Origin: Dallia pectoralis | Lineage: Eukaryota; Chordata; Actinopteri; Esociformes; Umbridae | Assembly: GCA_029465975.1 (NCBI GenBank) | Contig: CM055737.1 | Span: 12,737,459-12,801,458 of the forward strand | Direction: 5' to 3' | DNA: 64,000 nucleotides | Part shown: piece after piece, positions 32,865 through 45,162 of the stretch | Layout of the letters: the number at the start of each line of letters is the position of its first letter | Position numbering within the stretch: the stretch's first letter is position 1 | The notes under the pieces: generated by a model | Told to the model about the DNA's origin: nothing | Databases searched by the model: none | What the model saw: the letters and a program-made list of their open reading frames with translations, nothing else | Program-made: the position numbers and the translations under genes

Positions 32865-33690
32865 GTTGTCGTTTTTCTCCTGCTCAGCGAGGGACCACTC
32901 TATAGTTTACATGTGTTCCACTTGATTTAGCATGCAGTTCGGGCACAGTGCCACAGTGACTTTTAACCCCACTGTGGGGGTGGACCGCAGCCCCCCACAT
33001 CCCCCGGGGAGAGCAGGGCTCTAATGGTAATTTAAGTGTAAAATCTGGTCCCTGAGAAAAAGGTCATTGGATCTGCATAAGCCCCCTTGAGCCGAGCTTA
33101 GGCCTCTGTCAGGCTTCAAGCTGGGAGGACGGTCCTGTTCCTCCCCCGTTGCAGGTTGTTGGAGCGCTGCGTGCACTTCGCATCCTAAGAGGGGACTCAA
33201 GGGTAGGGCAATCGATATGGTCGTTGTCCCCTCCCACCACACACACACACACACATGCGAGAACATACTCAAAACACACATAAACACAGGACTAAAACAC
33301 CCGGTTTCATATCTGTGGAATAATGAATCCAAGCTCCTTGACGGCAGATGGGAAAAGTGCAAACGAAACAGCAAATGTCAGTCGTCTGTGGCGCCATGTA
33401 TTAGAGGGGAACCGCTTGTCAAATCATAAGAGTACAAGCATATGTTGTTTTGTCTCTTTGCTTGGTTTGACTCTTATTTACTGTGTTTCTCAACTGCTGC
33501 GATGTAGCTTAGGGAGCTGGATATCAACAGCTGCCTATTGAAGTTAAAGGCAAAACACACCAGTTGATTGGTATGACGAATATAAATGAATGTGCAGCGG
33601 ACTGGTGGTGATATGCGGACAATAGACGTAAAGGATTGTTTCTTTATGAAGTGGCACTTACAGTAGTGCAGCAGCTAAGTGCACATACGC
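32865..33690. other. Unique sequence, no gene recognised
   Basis: Contains a GC-rich stretch at 32965-33200 and a short CA run at 33237-33256. The 117-codon minus frame 33021-33374 has no recognised domain. Confidence 0.4.
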
Positions 33691-35018
33691 ATGCACACAC
33701 ACGCGCACAAACACACGCACACACACACACGCGCACAAACACACGCACACACACACACACACAAACACACACACGCGCACAAACACACGCACACACACAC
33801 ACAAACACGCGCACAAACACACACACAAACACACACACACACACAAACACACACACGCGCACAAACACACGCACACACACACACAAACACACACACGCGC
33901 ACAAACACACACACACGCACAAACACACACACACACGCACACAAACACACACACGCGCACAAACACACACACGCACACAAACACACACACGCGCACAAAC
34001 ACACGCACACACACACACAAACACACACACGCGCACAAACACACACACACGCACAAACACACACACACACGCGCACAAACACACACACGCGCACAAACAC
34101 ACACACGCGCACAAACACACACACGCGCACAAACACACACACGCGCACAAACACACACGCGCACAAAAACACACACACAAACACACACACGCGCACAAAC
34201 ACACGCACACACACACACAAACACACACACGCGCACAAACACACACACACACACAAACACACACACGCGCACAAACACAGACACGCACACAAACACACAC
34301 ACGCGCACAAACACACGCACACACACACACAAACACACACACGCGCACAAACACACACACACGCACAAACACACACACACACGCGCACAAACACACACAC
34401 GCGCACAAACACACACACGCGCACAAACACACACACGCGCACAAACACACACACGCGCACAAACACACACACAAACACACACACGCGCACAAACACACGC
34501 ACACACACACACAAACACACACACGCGCACAAACACACACACGCGCACAAACACACACACGCGCACAAACACACACACGCGCACAAACACACACACAAAC
34601 ACACACACGCGCACAAACACACGCACACACACACACAAACACACACACGCGCACAAACACACACACACACACAAACACACACACGCGCACAAACACAGAC
34701 ACGCACACAAACACACACACGCGCACAAACACACGCACACACACACACAAACACACACACGCGCACAAACACACACACACGCACAAACACACACACACAC
34801 GCGCACAAACACACACACGCGCACAAACACACACACGCGCACAAACACACACACGCGCACAAACACACACACGCGCACAAACACACACACGCGCACAAAC
34901 ACACACACAAACACACACACGCGCACAAACACACGCACACACACACACAAACACACACACGCGCACAAACACACACACACACACAAACACACACACGCGC
35001 ACAAACACACACACGCAC
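33691..35018. repeat. 1.3-kb CA/CG array with higher-order structure
   Basis: Almost pure alternating pyrimidine-purine built from (CA)n, 'acacacgcgcacaaacac' and 'cacgcacacaaac' modules. The rare 'cagacacg' variant occurs at 34278 and 34696, 418 bp apart, inside matching module orders, revealing a higher-order repeat of about 418 bp. CACGCG stretches are among the best Z-DNA-forming sequences. About 450-codon Cys/Val and His/Thr frames on each strand are artefacts. Confidence 0.95.
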
Positions 35019-36589
35019 AGCATTATATTATAACTAACACTTGGATTATACTTGCATTAGTCATCTATAACAACAACCAGTTTAATTATTATTGTGTGCA
35101 TCTCGTTGGCAATAGCTAGTCAGAGGGAGAAAGATATAGATACACTGATAAAAGAGGGAGACAGACAGAGAACTATAAAGAGAGAAAGAGTGAAAGAGAG
35201 GAGGAAAGAATGAATGAATAAGAGAGAGGGAAAGATAGAGAGTGATAAAGAGAGAGAGAAAAGTGGGAGATCCTGAGAACGAGGTGCGAGCAGGTGAGTC
35301 CTAAACTACTTACAATTCACACTGTTTCCTTCTGAGATAGTTTGTGACATATTTGAGAAGCTTGTTAATTGAAGGGGCCGGGCGACTTGAGTGTTTTCAT
35401 AATAAAACTAGTGTCAGCCTTCATTTCCTCCTCTCCAGCCATTTAACAGAGGTGTTCTGGGGCCCTACGTGAGCCCACTGTGGAGACCCGTTCCCGGAGC
35501 AGGAGCCATATTTGGGAGCATGTGGGAATGCTTTTCCTCCAACATAAAAGAGACCTTATTCCCACATGGGAAGTAACGCCACCACAACGTAATGTTCGTT
35601 CAGACACGTTTTCGGGCCGTTTTGTACAGTATTAACCTCTGGAGCTCTGGAGCTCTTTTGAAGCTGTGTCCTGCTCGTAGAAGCAGCTGAAGGTCAATGA
35701 TGTCTCTTATTTTTGTACCATTATCAGGGAGTGGGGCTGCACATTTGAATTCTTGGACCGGAGTGCTTTAGCGTAACAGACAGCCTGAACTTCACCCAGT
35801 CACTTCCAGAGACTAAACACAACTCAGTGGTCAACAAGTAGGTTAGTTAGGAAGTTGACCGACTGCTGAACCACTATCCAGCGATGGATTAGAGAAGTTA
35901 ATCGTGATTTAACCGTGAAATTGTTGTGCAAAACAAAAAATAAGTTTGCATGAATAGAAAATCGTTAAGAACACACTCGTATTACACCTTTTAGTATCTC
36001 TCTCTCTCTTTCTCTTTCTGTCTTACACCTTATCTCTCTCAACCCTGCACGCGTGCTCTCTTGTCCTCTCTCGTGTCGTCTGTTTTGTCTCACCCTTAGG
36101 GACGCAAGGTGAGTGGGGAGGTCCGCCACGCCTAACAAAACAAATAGCACATTGTATATACAGCGAACACGGACCAATGAAACATTCCTCAGAAAAGGCA
36201 AAAGTCGATGCGCCCTGGGATCAATGGGACACTTGTAATGGATGGCGATGGATTGCTGGTTTAATATTACACCTCTGGCAGAGGCGTAACGATATCGCCT
36301 GCGAATAAATGTTCACCTCTAATCCTTGTCTCAGAACACTGCCATTGTCTGCCCTCCATAGCAGAGGCCCCGCATTGATTCGCTGTTATTGAATGCTGAA
36401 ACACAGGACTCCCAGATTGATCACTACCAATTAAATGTGCAGGGGATGTTTCCCCTTTATTCTGCACGGAGATCCTTAATATGTAATAAATCTGACCAAC
36501 TGGGGACCCGTGTGGGCGGGGGGGGATGTGGGGGTTTTGAAGCCAACATTTCAATTTAATTTGGAGTTTGTCCCGTTCTCCCCCTCTCC
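35019..36589. other. Unique sequence, candidate regulatory DNA in part
   Basis: 35150-35280 is GA-rich and 35995-36030 is CT-rich. 35330-35600 and 36280-36560 are non-repetitive, moderate-GC blocks with TTAAT/TAATT cores ('cttgttaattgaagg', 'accaattaaatg', 'tttcaatttaatttgg'), resembling conserved non-coding sequence in texture. No gene is recognised. Confidence 0.3.
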
Positions 36590-37030
36590 ATCCACAGGGC
36601 TGCTGTTGGCTTGACCTCTGCTCTCGATCCCTGACCCTTGACCCTGAGACATCTGACCAGTCACCACTCTGGGGGAGGCAAATTAATAGAGGAGCTGCTT
36701 GTTAATTGCATAAGGGGCCAGCTAAAAGATTCATCACCTCAGTCATGGCCATTGCTTTCCTTTGACCCACTGGGGTTCCCATGTGGCGTGTGGGCCAGAG
36801 GCAGCTGGACCACTCTGATTTCCTTACCCTGTTTGCTGTTGTAATTATTCAGCATCGGCCCGTATTAATCAAGTCAATGCGCCGTGTTTTAAATGGAAAT
36901 TGCGGGATTAATACAAGCATTCATTTTGTCCAGGAAATCCTGAAGGCTTTAGCCCACTAATCAAATTGGAGTAAAGAGGCCGGTGAAGGGAGGAGCTGAT
37001 TGAATTAAGAAGAGGCAAGGCGTACATTAA
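36590..37030. promoter_or_regulatory. Candidate enhancer-like block with clustered TAAT cores
   Basis: Homeodomain-type TAAT/ATTA cores occur at 36677 (aaattaatag), 36700 (gttaattgc), 36838 (gtaattatt), 36861 (tattaatca), 36905 (gattaatac), 36954 (actaatcaa) and 37000 (gaattaaga), within about 330 bp of otherwise moderate-GC unique sequence. No protein or RNA gene is visible. The regulatory role is inferred from motif clustering only. Confidence 0.3.
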
Positions 37031-37530
37031 CCTCTATCTGCCACAACGGGCCTTCATCAGAACACCCAGGGTCCAGAATCCAGGGTCCCGAATCCAGGGT
37101 CCAGAGCCCGGTTATACAGGACTCTTTGTGGGCTCATGTTAACCCTCATGTCAGGGTGGACACTCTTAGTTAAAACAAACATGGCTTCCGCTGCTTTACA
37201 TATTGATCAGGTGATCCAATTTCAGAAAAAACACCCTCACCTCACAACACACACACACACACACACATACACACACGCACACACGCACACACACAGACAC
37301 ACAAGCACACACACACATACACACATACACATTTGAGGTCTTTGTGTCACACACACACAGTAACCTATATTTATGAATAATATTTATTATAATATATATT
37401 TCCCACTCACTTTCGGGGTGTTTCCGTGTGCTGTTGTTATTTCAGTGTCTCTGGCAGCTCCAGATCTGGGGTCAGCAAAGACAGCAGTCTGGACATGGTG
37501 CCAATTATCCTTGATACCCAGTCTTCTCCC
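37031..37530. other. Unique sequence with (CA)n at 37241-37332
   Basis: Short 'ccagggtcccgaatccagg' triplication at 37066-37105, then a CA microsatellite with ATAC and CGCA interruptions, then AT-rich sequence. Confidence 0.6.
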
Positions 37531-37706
37531 AACACACACACACACCAACAGAGACACACACACACACACACACCAACAGAGACACACACACACACACACA
37601 CACACACCAACAGAGACACACACACACACACACACACACCAACAGAGACACACACACACACACACACACTCCAACAGAGACACACACACACACACACACC
37701 AACAGA

Positions 37707-37738
<32 letters not shown>

Positions 37739-37870
37739 AACAGAGACACACACACACACACACACACCAACAAAGACACACACACACACACACACCAACA
37801 GAGACACACACACACACACACCAACAGAGACACACACACACACACCAACAGAGACACACACACACACGCA
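37531..37870. repeat. CA array with periodic 'caacagaga' insertions
   Basis: About 13 modules of 'caacagagacacacacac' whose CA tails vary in length, giving units of about 20-36 bp. A second CA/CGCA run is at 37966-38010. Confidence 0.93.
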
Positions 37871-37978
37871 GAGAAGAGCATGGACACGTAAAATATCAAA
37901 CCAATACACACAAAATAACAGCATTGGTACACAACAGAAGTCAAAGTATTGACCCTTGAACTGTCGGCACACACGCAC

Positions 37979-38010
<32 letters not shown>

Positions 38011-38984
38011 GCCTACGTATTCCTCAGATTGACGGACAGATTAGATCGGACACAGTTGACAAGCGGTGAAAGCAATTGGATCTGGTGTAAAGGACGTGTT
38101 GTTTGTGTAAAATGACACCGGCGCGCTCTCCATAAAAACTTGCCATTGGCACAATCTGGCAGGGCGATTACTATCAGGTCGGCCAATGGTGTTCACGCAC
38201 AACCTGTCATTTCCTCTCCTTTGTTGACTGACGCCTCCCGTCGTGCGTTGTCTGTTTGCGGATATGCACATTATCGTGTTCCTCTCCTGAATTCCCCCCC
38301 CAGCAACCTTCCTTCAGGTAGCAGACACTGGATTTGATGTGGCACTGACATTTTTTGACAGCGTGTAGACGGATAAGATCTGCAGCATCTTATAACCCAT
38401 CCAGGGATTAGGAACGCCGCCATCTGACAGCGCCGTCTCTCCGTCGCCACAGCCCCTCTCTCTCTCTCTGGCTAACACACATTCGAACAAAAAAAGTGTC
38501 TCTGGTGATTGTGATCTTGATGTACTGGCTCCTCGGAGCTGGATCCACTGTGACGGGTATCAAATGTTCCTCGTCTCGCTGTGTTTCTGTACACAGCTGT
38601 GCACAATTCCAATAGAACCGGAGCGCTTTACGGACTGGTGTGTTTTCAATATTTAATGACACAATCCAGTCGGCACAGCCGCAGTGTCCTCTCAGCCCCG
38701 GCAGGCTTTACGAAACATAAGTCCTAGTCTTTGTTGTCGCCTGTTCACAATTTCACCAGTGACATTTTGGGCCAGAACACGAACGGTCCGCTGGCTAATA
38801 GCGCTGTAAATGTCACTGCAGTTTACTCTTTCAGAGTTTCAGAGACACCGGCATTATCTCGTCTGAACGCAGTGTGTTAAAGTTCACTCCGACACACTGG
38901 TCGGGCCCCGGACCCCACAGATACCTCATTATACTGGGCTGAAGTCATCCATGGGACAGGCGGGCCACATGTCAAAACGCCCCC
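38011..38984. other. Unique sequence, no gene recognised
   Basis: CpG-retaining non-repetitive sequence (for example 38395-38445, around 'aggaacgccgccatctgac'). No domain-bearing frame was found. Confidence 0.4.
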
Positions 38985-39050
38985 ACTGGGTCCTGGAGAA
39001 AAAAAACGTGCACTCCGTAGGAACAAGGTCTCCATTTGGGAAAGCGCCCT
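38985..39050. mobile_element. Possible fragment of the salmonid-type palindromic repeat
   Basis: 'gtgcactccgtagg' followed by 'ggtctccatttggg' has the same order and spacing as the arm of the repeat at 16668-16758. It is heavily diverged. Confidence 0.35.
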
Positions 39051-40644
39051 GTGGTTCCTCTGTTTCTAATGAGCGACTGTCCTGCTATGCTTCTGGTCCG
39101 TGTCTCCTGTGTATGGGACTTTCAGGCATGCTAGCCATAGTCGCGGGCAGATAAAGAGTTCCCATTGCCGTCTGTCAAATCAATCATGTCATATTTGTTT
39201 AGAGCCTGGCCCAGTGTGTTCTTGTGTGCGTGCGCGTGCGCGCGTGTGCGTTTATAGAGAATGGTTGATCACAAGGAAGGATGTAAAATAGAGGAGTGTG
39301 ATGTTCACATTACGTCAGACACTGGCTTATCAGCTGTGTTTCTGCTAATGGGAGCACCTTGCTGTTACCTTTGTAACCCACAATGCATTGGGTTGTTATG
39401 ATGCTGTCGTCTAGGCAACACACATTTCAACCTGATCGAGAGTTCTAAAACTAGATGGATGTGTAAAATTCAAGAGCACAGTATTTGACTACTCGGCGTG
39501 CAGTGGATTTCGTCTTTTACATCGCACGTCCTTGGGACGTTGCATAGCTCAAATCACTTTCTCTGATTAAACGCTGACAACAAATGGATGACCAAATATG
39601 GACCTTACAGATGGAAATATTTAAAATGGTTGCTGCGAGAGTCCTCTTCCCCGACTCTGTCCTTTCTGTTTCTTTATCTCCCATTTCTCTCTCTGTTTTC
39701 TGGTCCTCTCTCCCACATCTTTGTCTCCTCTATCTCTCTTGGTTTTTTTCATCTCTCCTTTCTGTCTGCGGGTCTCTCACCGTCTCTTCCTCTTTCACCC
39801 CCTCTCTTCCGCCTCTCCCTATCTCCCTCTCCCCCTCTCCATCTCTCTCCCCCTCTCTATCTCCCTCTCCCCCCCTCTCTCCCTCTATCCCTCTCCTGGG
39901 TCTGCCTCAGGCTAGGAACATCTCCAGAGACTGGTTAACCCCCACGTATATCCAGCATTCCAAGGCACCCTGGCCTCTGCCCTGCCTGCCACCCTGCAGC
40001 ACAACCAAAACCCCAGCGCCACTTCTGTTGATTTATGATGTCATTAATGTCAGGCTATCAGTGGACATGAGCGCAGAGACAACAGCCAAGCAGCCTAAAA
40101 ACAAATAGTTTTGATTAAACTCAAGGACATTCCGTACAGCTCATCCGTAGAAAGACATTCATCAGTTTGGATGTTGACCCTCCCCCCCTCCCCTGTCTGT
40201 CTGTCTGTCTGTCTGTCTGTCTGACTGTCCAACAGGGGGCGGGGGGAGTTATACGAGGGCTGAGCCAACACAGATAGATAGCCCAGCTTAGGTCTCTGGC
40301 CCTCGGTGTACAGGACGCAGGGAGACATTTGATTGGATTTGTTGAATACAAGAGGGATTAATACGTCAAGGTCTTCACGGTGACAGGGACAAACAGTAGG
40401 TTCATGTCATCTGCGTTGCGTTCTACCTGACCGCCTTTTCCCTGATCAGGAAGCCGTGTTTGTAAAGCACAGGGTGAATACAGAACACTGTCATAAGTAC
40501 GGTTATCACAGGAACACACAGAACCTCAGGGCTTCATTAAGTCCCCTGGGATAAGAGCTGGGTTTGGGTGGCGTCCAGATATTCACAGGATGACAGGATT
40601 TACAGAATTATAAGCATACTATACTAAATAAATATGCACACTAA
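39051..40644. other. Unique sequence with short simple repeats
   Basis: CG/TG alternation at 39225-39250, a CT-rich pyrimidine tract at 39655-39900 and (TGTC)n at 40194-40222. No gene was recognised. Confidence 0.45.
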
Positions 40645-40870
40645 ACACTGATAAGCCACAATATAGTGTCCACCTGCCTAATATGCAGAGGCATGGACTC
40701 TACAAGATCCCTGAAGGTGTCCTGTGGTATCTGGCACCAAGACATTAGCAGCAGATCCCTGAAGGTGTCCTGTGGTATCTGGCACCCAGACATTAGTAGC
40801 AGATCCCTGAAGGTTTCCCGTGGTATCTCGAACCAAGACATAAGTAGCAGGTCCTTCAAGTCCTGTAAGT
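40645..40870 (-). mobile_element. Tc1-like transposon fragment, family A (copy 2), with 3x 48-bp amplification
   Basis: Minus-strand 3' portion of the same family as 8390-8565 and 50035-51570. On the plus strand, 'ccacctgcctaatat' near 40671 is the terminal region, and 'aggcatggactctac' is the end of the transposase (LVESMP). Three 48-bp units start at 40705, 40753 and 40801, each encoding 'DLLLMSxxxIPxxTFR'. 'ccttcaagtcctgtaag' at 40850 is the flanking single-copy transposase sequence. About 45 bp between the LVESMP codons and the terminal region is deleted. Confidence 0.72.
40705..40848 (-). repeat. 48-bp transposase-internal tandem repeat, 3 units
   Basis: Three in-frame 16-codon units reading SWFEIPRETFR, SGCQIPQDTFR and SWCQIPQDTFR. 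The same two codons (W/G/S and C/F) vary in the 11-unit array at 50948-51475. Confidence 0.85.
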
Positions 40871-42404
40871 CACACATATTGCACACGTTGACCTTGTGTT
40901 TACTTACTGGAGCAAGAAATATTCAAATGTACTGGAAAATGTCACAGCGACATAGTTATAACAGTGAATAAGTATCCAGCTTCTAGTTTCAGACATCCAG
41001 GACTGGAGGCTGGGGCGTAGGGTAAACCAGCCTGGCCTAATAAGAGCATCAGCGGGGGCTCCAGAAGCTTTGCTGGGCAGTTGGACCACTGTATATGTCC
41101 ACGACATTCACTGTCATATCACCCTGGGATCATAATAACGGGGCCAAATTGAAATGCGGACATTGTTTACACACGGCTAATCCCAGCATCTGTTATGATG
41201 ACAGGGGATTTCAAGAGGATTCCAGAGTGTATGGGAAAAGCAGGGCACTTCAGCGCTCTAACAAACTTTTATCTGAGACCGAAAGCTTCCTGCTAACGTA
41301 AACAGTTTCCGCAAGAGGCCCGGTAGTCATGTCCTCCTCTCTCAGTATCGGGCCTCGCCGAGGTCACAGTTCAAGTGACAAACGTCCAATGAAATGACCC
41401 CGAGTTGAAAGTACACTGACAAATCCACCGAAGAGTCCCAGAGACTAAAAGCCACCGGTTATGAGGAGGCACGTAACCTGCCCACTAAACAAACGTCTGA
41501 GCTTCCCATAAACGCCAGACGTGTCATCTCCTGACGCTAACCCTTATTGAATAAAGGAAGATTAAAGACGTGTTATTGTAACAACTGTTTTTCCTCGGCT
41601 GGATGTCCCTAATAGTCCTTTTCCCCCCACGGGCCTTGTGGATATAGGAGGGAGATGTGTGATTCCAATCAAGCTGGTTTTAGGGTTTTCCACATCCAGT
41701 TTCACGTGGGCCAGATGTTCCAGCTTGGATCAGACGTGATTTCCTCATTCACTCTGACTGGGACATAAGTGGTGGCTTGTCGGGCTGCTCTCTGGGTCGC
41801 TCCTAAATGTCTCTCCCACTCAAATATTTGGACAGTCACAAGAGGGGCAGAATGTATCAGGTGGAGCAATGGAGAGGACAGGGGCTTTGTTTCTCACCGT
41901 GAGTGTGTGTGTGTGTGTGGGTGTGTGTGTGTGCTGCATCGTTGCACGGTCCTGTCTGTAAGCCCGTACCATGAGTACATCATTGAGGACGTTCTGGAGC
42001 GATTCCAGCTGGTGATTTCTCATCGTGTCCACCGTGCTCTAATAATGGAACTTCTGGATCAGTGATATTAGATCAACATGCACTACTAGCCCCACATGTG
42101 ACTCTCAGAGGGCCTGAGCCCCGAGCCTCTGGCAGGAGACACACACACACACCCCTGGTTCTCATTGACTTCGGTTACACTCTATGCTTGCAGGAGCAGA
42201 AACAAAATGGGAATAAAGAGAAAAAGAGAAAAAGAAAATAAACAAAAAACAAACGATTATATACAACAACCCAAACCATGAGGTCTCCCTCCACATCCCC
42301 CCCACCACCATACCCCCCAACCACAACCACCATGAAATATCTGGAGGCTCTTGTATGGGGACAGAGAAGTAAAAAAATATCCTATCCCTACTCTACTCCC
42401 TGTG
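40871..42404. other. Unique sequence, no gene recognised
   Basis: About 1.5 kb. A TG run lies at 41903-41933 and a short CA at 42139-42151. Open frames up to 98 codons are without domains. Confidence 0.45.
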
Positions 42405-45162
42405 AGTGCTGGCAGTCTGTCTGGCTGTCTGGCTGGCTGTCTGTCTGTCTGGCTGTCTGTCTGGCTGTCTGGCTATCTGGCTGGCTGGCTGTCTGTCTGT
42501 CTGTATGGCTGTCTGGCTGTCTGGCTATCTGGCTGGCTGTCTGTCTGGCTGTCTGTCTGGCTGTCTGGCTATCTGTCTGTCTGTCTGTCTGACTGGCTGT
42601 CTGTCTGTCTGTCTGGCCATCTGGCCGTCTGGCCGTCTGTCTGGCTGTCTGGCTGTCTGGCTGTCTGGCTGTCTGGCTGGCTGTCTGTCTGTCTGTCTGG
42701 CCATATGGCCGTCTGGCTGTCTGTCTGGCTGTCTGGCCATCTGGCTATCTGGCTGTCTGTCTGGCTGTCTGGCTATCTGGCTATCTGGCTGTCTGTCTGG
42801 CTGTCTGGCTGTCTGGCTATCTGGCTGTCTGCTTGTCTGGCTGTCTGGCTGGCTGTCTGGCTGTCTGGCTGTCTGGCTGTCTGTCTGGCTGTCTGGCTGT
42901 CTGGCTGGCTGTCTGTCTGTCTGTCTGGCTGTCTGTCTGTCTGGCTATCTGGCTATCTGGCTGTCTGGCTGTCTGTCTGTCTGTCTGTCTGTCTGGCTGT
43001 CTGTCTGTCTGGCTATCTGGCTATCTGGCTGTCTGGCTATCTGTCTGTCTGTCTGTCTGTCTGTCTGGCTGGCTATCTGGCTGTCTGGCTATCTGGCTGT
43101 CTGGCTATCTGGCTGTCTGGCTATCTGGCTGTCTGGCTATCTGGCTGTCTGGCTATCTGGCTGTCTGTCTGGCTGTCTGGCTGTCTGGCTGTCTGGCTAT
43201 CTGGCTGTCTGGCTATCTGGCTATCTGGCTGTCTGGCTGTCTGGCTATCTGGCTGTCTGGCTATCTGGCTGTCTGGCTGTCTGGCTATCTGGCTGTCTGG
43301 CTGTCTGGCTATCTGGCTGTCTGGCTGTCTGGCTATCTGGCTGGCTGTCTGGCTGGCTGGCTGGCTGGCTGTCTGGCTATCTGGCTGTCTGGCTGTCTGG
43401 CTATCTGGCTGTCTGGCTATCTGGCTGTCTGGCTGGCTGTCTGGCTATCTGGCTGTCTGGCTATCTGGCTGTCTGGCTGTCTGGCTATCTGGCTGTCTGG
43501 CTATCTGGCTATCTGGCTGTCTGGCTGTCTGGCTGGCTGTCTGGCTATCTGGCTGTCTGGCTGGCTGTCTGTCTGGCTGTCTGGCTGTCTGGCTGTCTGG
43601 CTGTCTGGCAGTCTGGCTGTCTGGCTATCTGGCTATCTGGCTATCTGGCTGTCTGGCTGGCTGTCTGGCTATATGGCCGTCTGGCTGTCTGTCTGGCTGT
43701 CTGGCTATCTGGCTATCTGGCTGTCTGTCTGGCTGTCTGGCTGTCTGGCTATCTGGCTGTCTGTCTGGCTGTCTGGCTGTCTGGCTGTCTGGCTGTCTGC
43801 CTGTCTGGCTGTCTGGCTGGCTGTCTGGCTGTCTGGCTGTCTGGCTGTCTGTCTGGCTGTCTGGCTGTCTGGCTGGCTGTCTGTCTGTCTGTCTGGCTGT
43901 CTGTCTGTCTGGCTATCTGGCTATCTGGCTGTCTGGCTGTCTGTCTGTCTGTCTGTCTGTCTGGCTGTCTGTCTGTCTGGCTATCTGGCTATCTGGCTGT
44001 CTGGCTATCTGTCTGTCTGTCTGTCTGTCTGTCTGGCTGGCTATCTGGCTGTCTGGCTATCTGGCTGTCTGGCTATCTGGCTGTCTGGCTATCTGGCTGT
44101 CTGGCTATCTGGCTGTCTGGCTATCTGGCTGTCTGTCTGGCTGTCTGGCTGTCTGGCTGTCTGGCTATCTGGCTGTCTGGCTATCTGGCTATCTGGCTGT
44201 CTGGCTGTCTGGCTATCTGGCTGTCTGGCTATCTGGCTGTCTGGCTGTCTGGCTATCTGGCTGTCTGGCTGTCTGGCTATCTGGCTGTCTGGCTGTCTGG
44301 CTATCTGGCTGGCTGTCTGGCTGGCTGGCTGGCTGGCTGTCTGGCAATCTGGCTGTCTGGCTGTCTGGCTATCTGGCTGTCTGGCTATCTGGCTGTCTGG
44401 CTGGCTGTCTGGCTGTCTGGCTGTCTGGCTGTCTGGCTGTCTGGCTATCTGGCTGTCTGGCTATCTGGCTATCTGGCTGTCTGGCTGTCTGGCTGGCTGT
44501 CTGGCTATCTGGCTGTCTGGCTGGCTGTCTGTCTGGCTGTCTGGCTGTCTGGCAGTCTGGCAGTCTGGCAGTCTGGCTGTCTGGCTATCTGGCTATCTGG
44601 CTGTCTGGCTGGCTGTCTGGCTATCTGGCTATCTGTCTGGCTGTCTGGCTATCTGGCTGTCTGGCTATCTGGCTATCTGGCTGTCTGGCTGTCTGGCTGG
44701 CTGTCTGGCTGTCTGGCTATCTGGCTGTCTGGCTATCTGGCTGTCTGGCTATCTGGCTTTCTGGCTATCTGGCTATCTGGCTGTCTGGCTGTCTGGTTGT
44801 CTGGCTATCTGGCTGTCTGACTATCTGGCTGTCTGGCTGTCTGTCTGGCTATCTGGCTGTCTGGCTGTCTGGCAATCTGGCTTTCTGGCTATCTGGCTAT
44901 CTGGCTGTCTGGCTATCTGGCTGTCTGGCTATCCCCCTGGCTGTCTCTCTGGCTATCTGGCTGTCTGGCTATCTGGCTGGCTGTCTGTCTGGCTATCTGG
45001 CTGTCTGGCTGTCTGGCTGTCTGGCTATCTGGCTGGCTATCTGGCTGTCTGGCTATCTGGCTGGCTGTTTGTCTGGCTATCTGGCTGTCTGGCTATCTGG
45101 CTGGCTGTCTGTCTGGGTATCTGGCTGTCTGTCTGTCTGGATATCTGGCTGTCTGGCTGTGG
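42405..45162. repeat. 2.76-kb CTGT/CTGG/CTAT tetranucleotide array with 968-bp higher-order repeat
   Basis: Built entirely of tetramers ctgt, ctgg and ctat plus rare variants (ccat, ccgt, caat, cagt). Landmarks recur exactly 968 bp apart: 'catatggcc' at 42701 and 'tatatggcc' at 43669; 'gtctgcttgtc' and 'gtctgcctgtc' at about 42829 and 43797; 'ggctggctatctgg' at 43067 and 44035; and the five-fold ggct run at 43351 and 44319. Thus 42701-43668 and 43669-44636 are two copies of one 968-bp block, followed by a diverged tail. Frames of 800-940 codons (WLSGCLAV and related) are artefacts of a stop-free repeat. There is no flanking coding evidence. Confidence 0.95.

Noticed and set aside
33636..35037. 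450-residue His/Thr and Cys/Val repeat frames on both strands
   Set aside because: Translation of CA/CG dinucleotide repeat; open in several frames on both strands.
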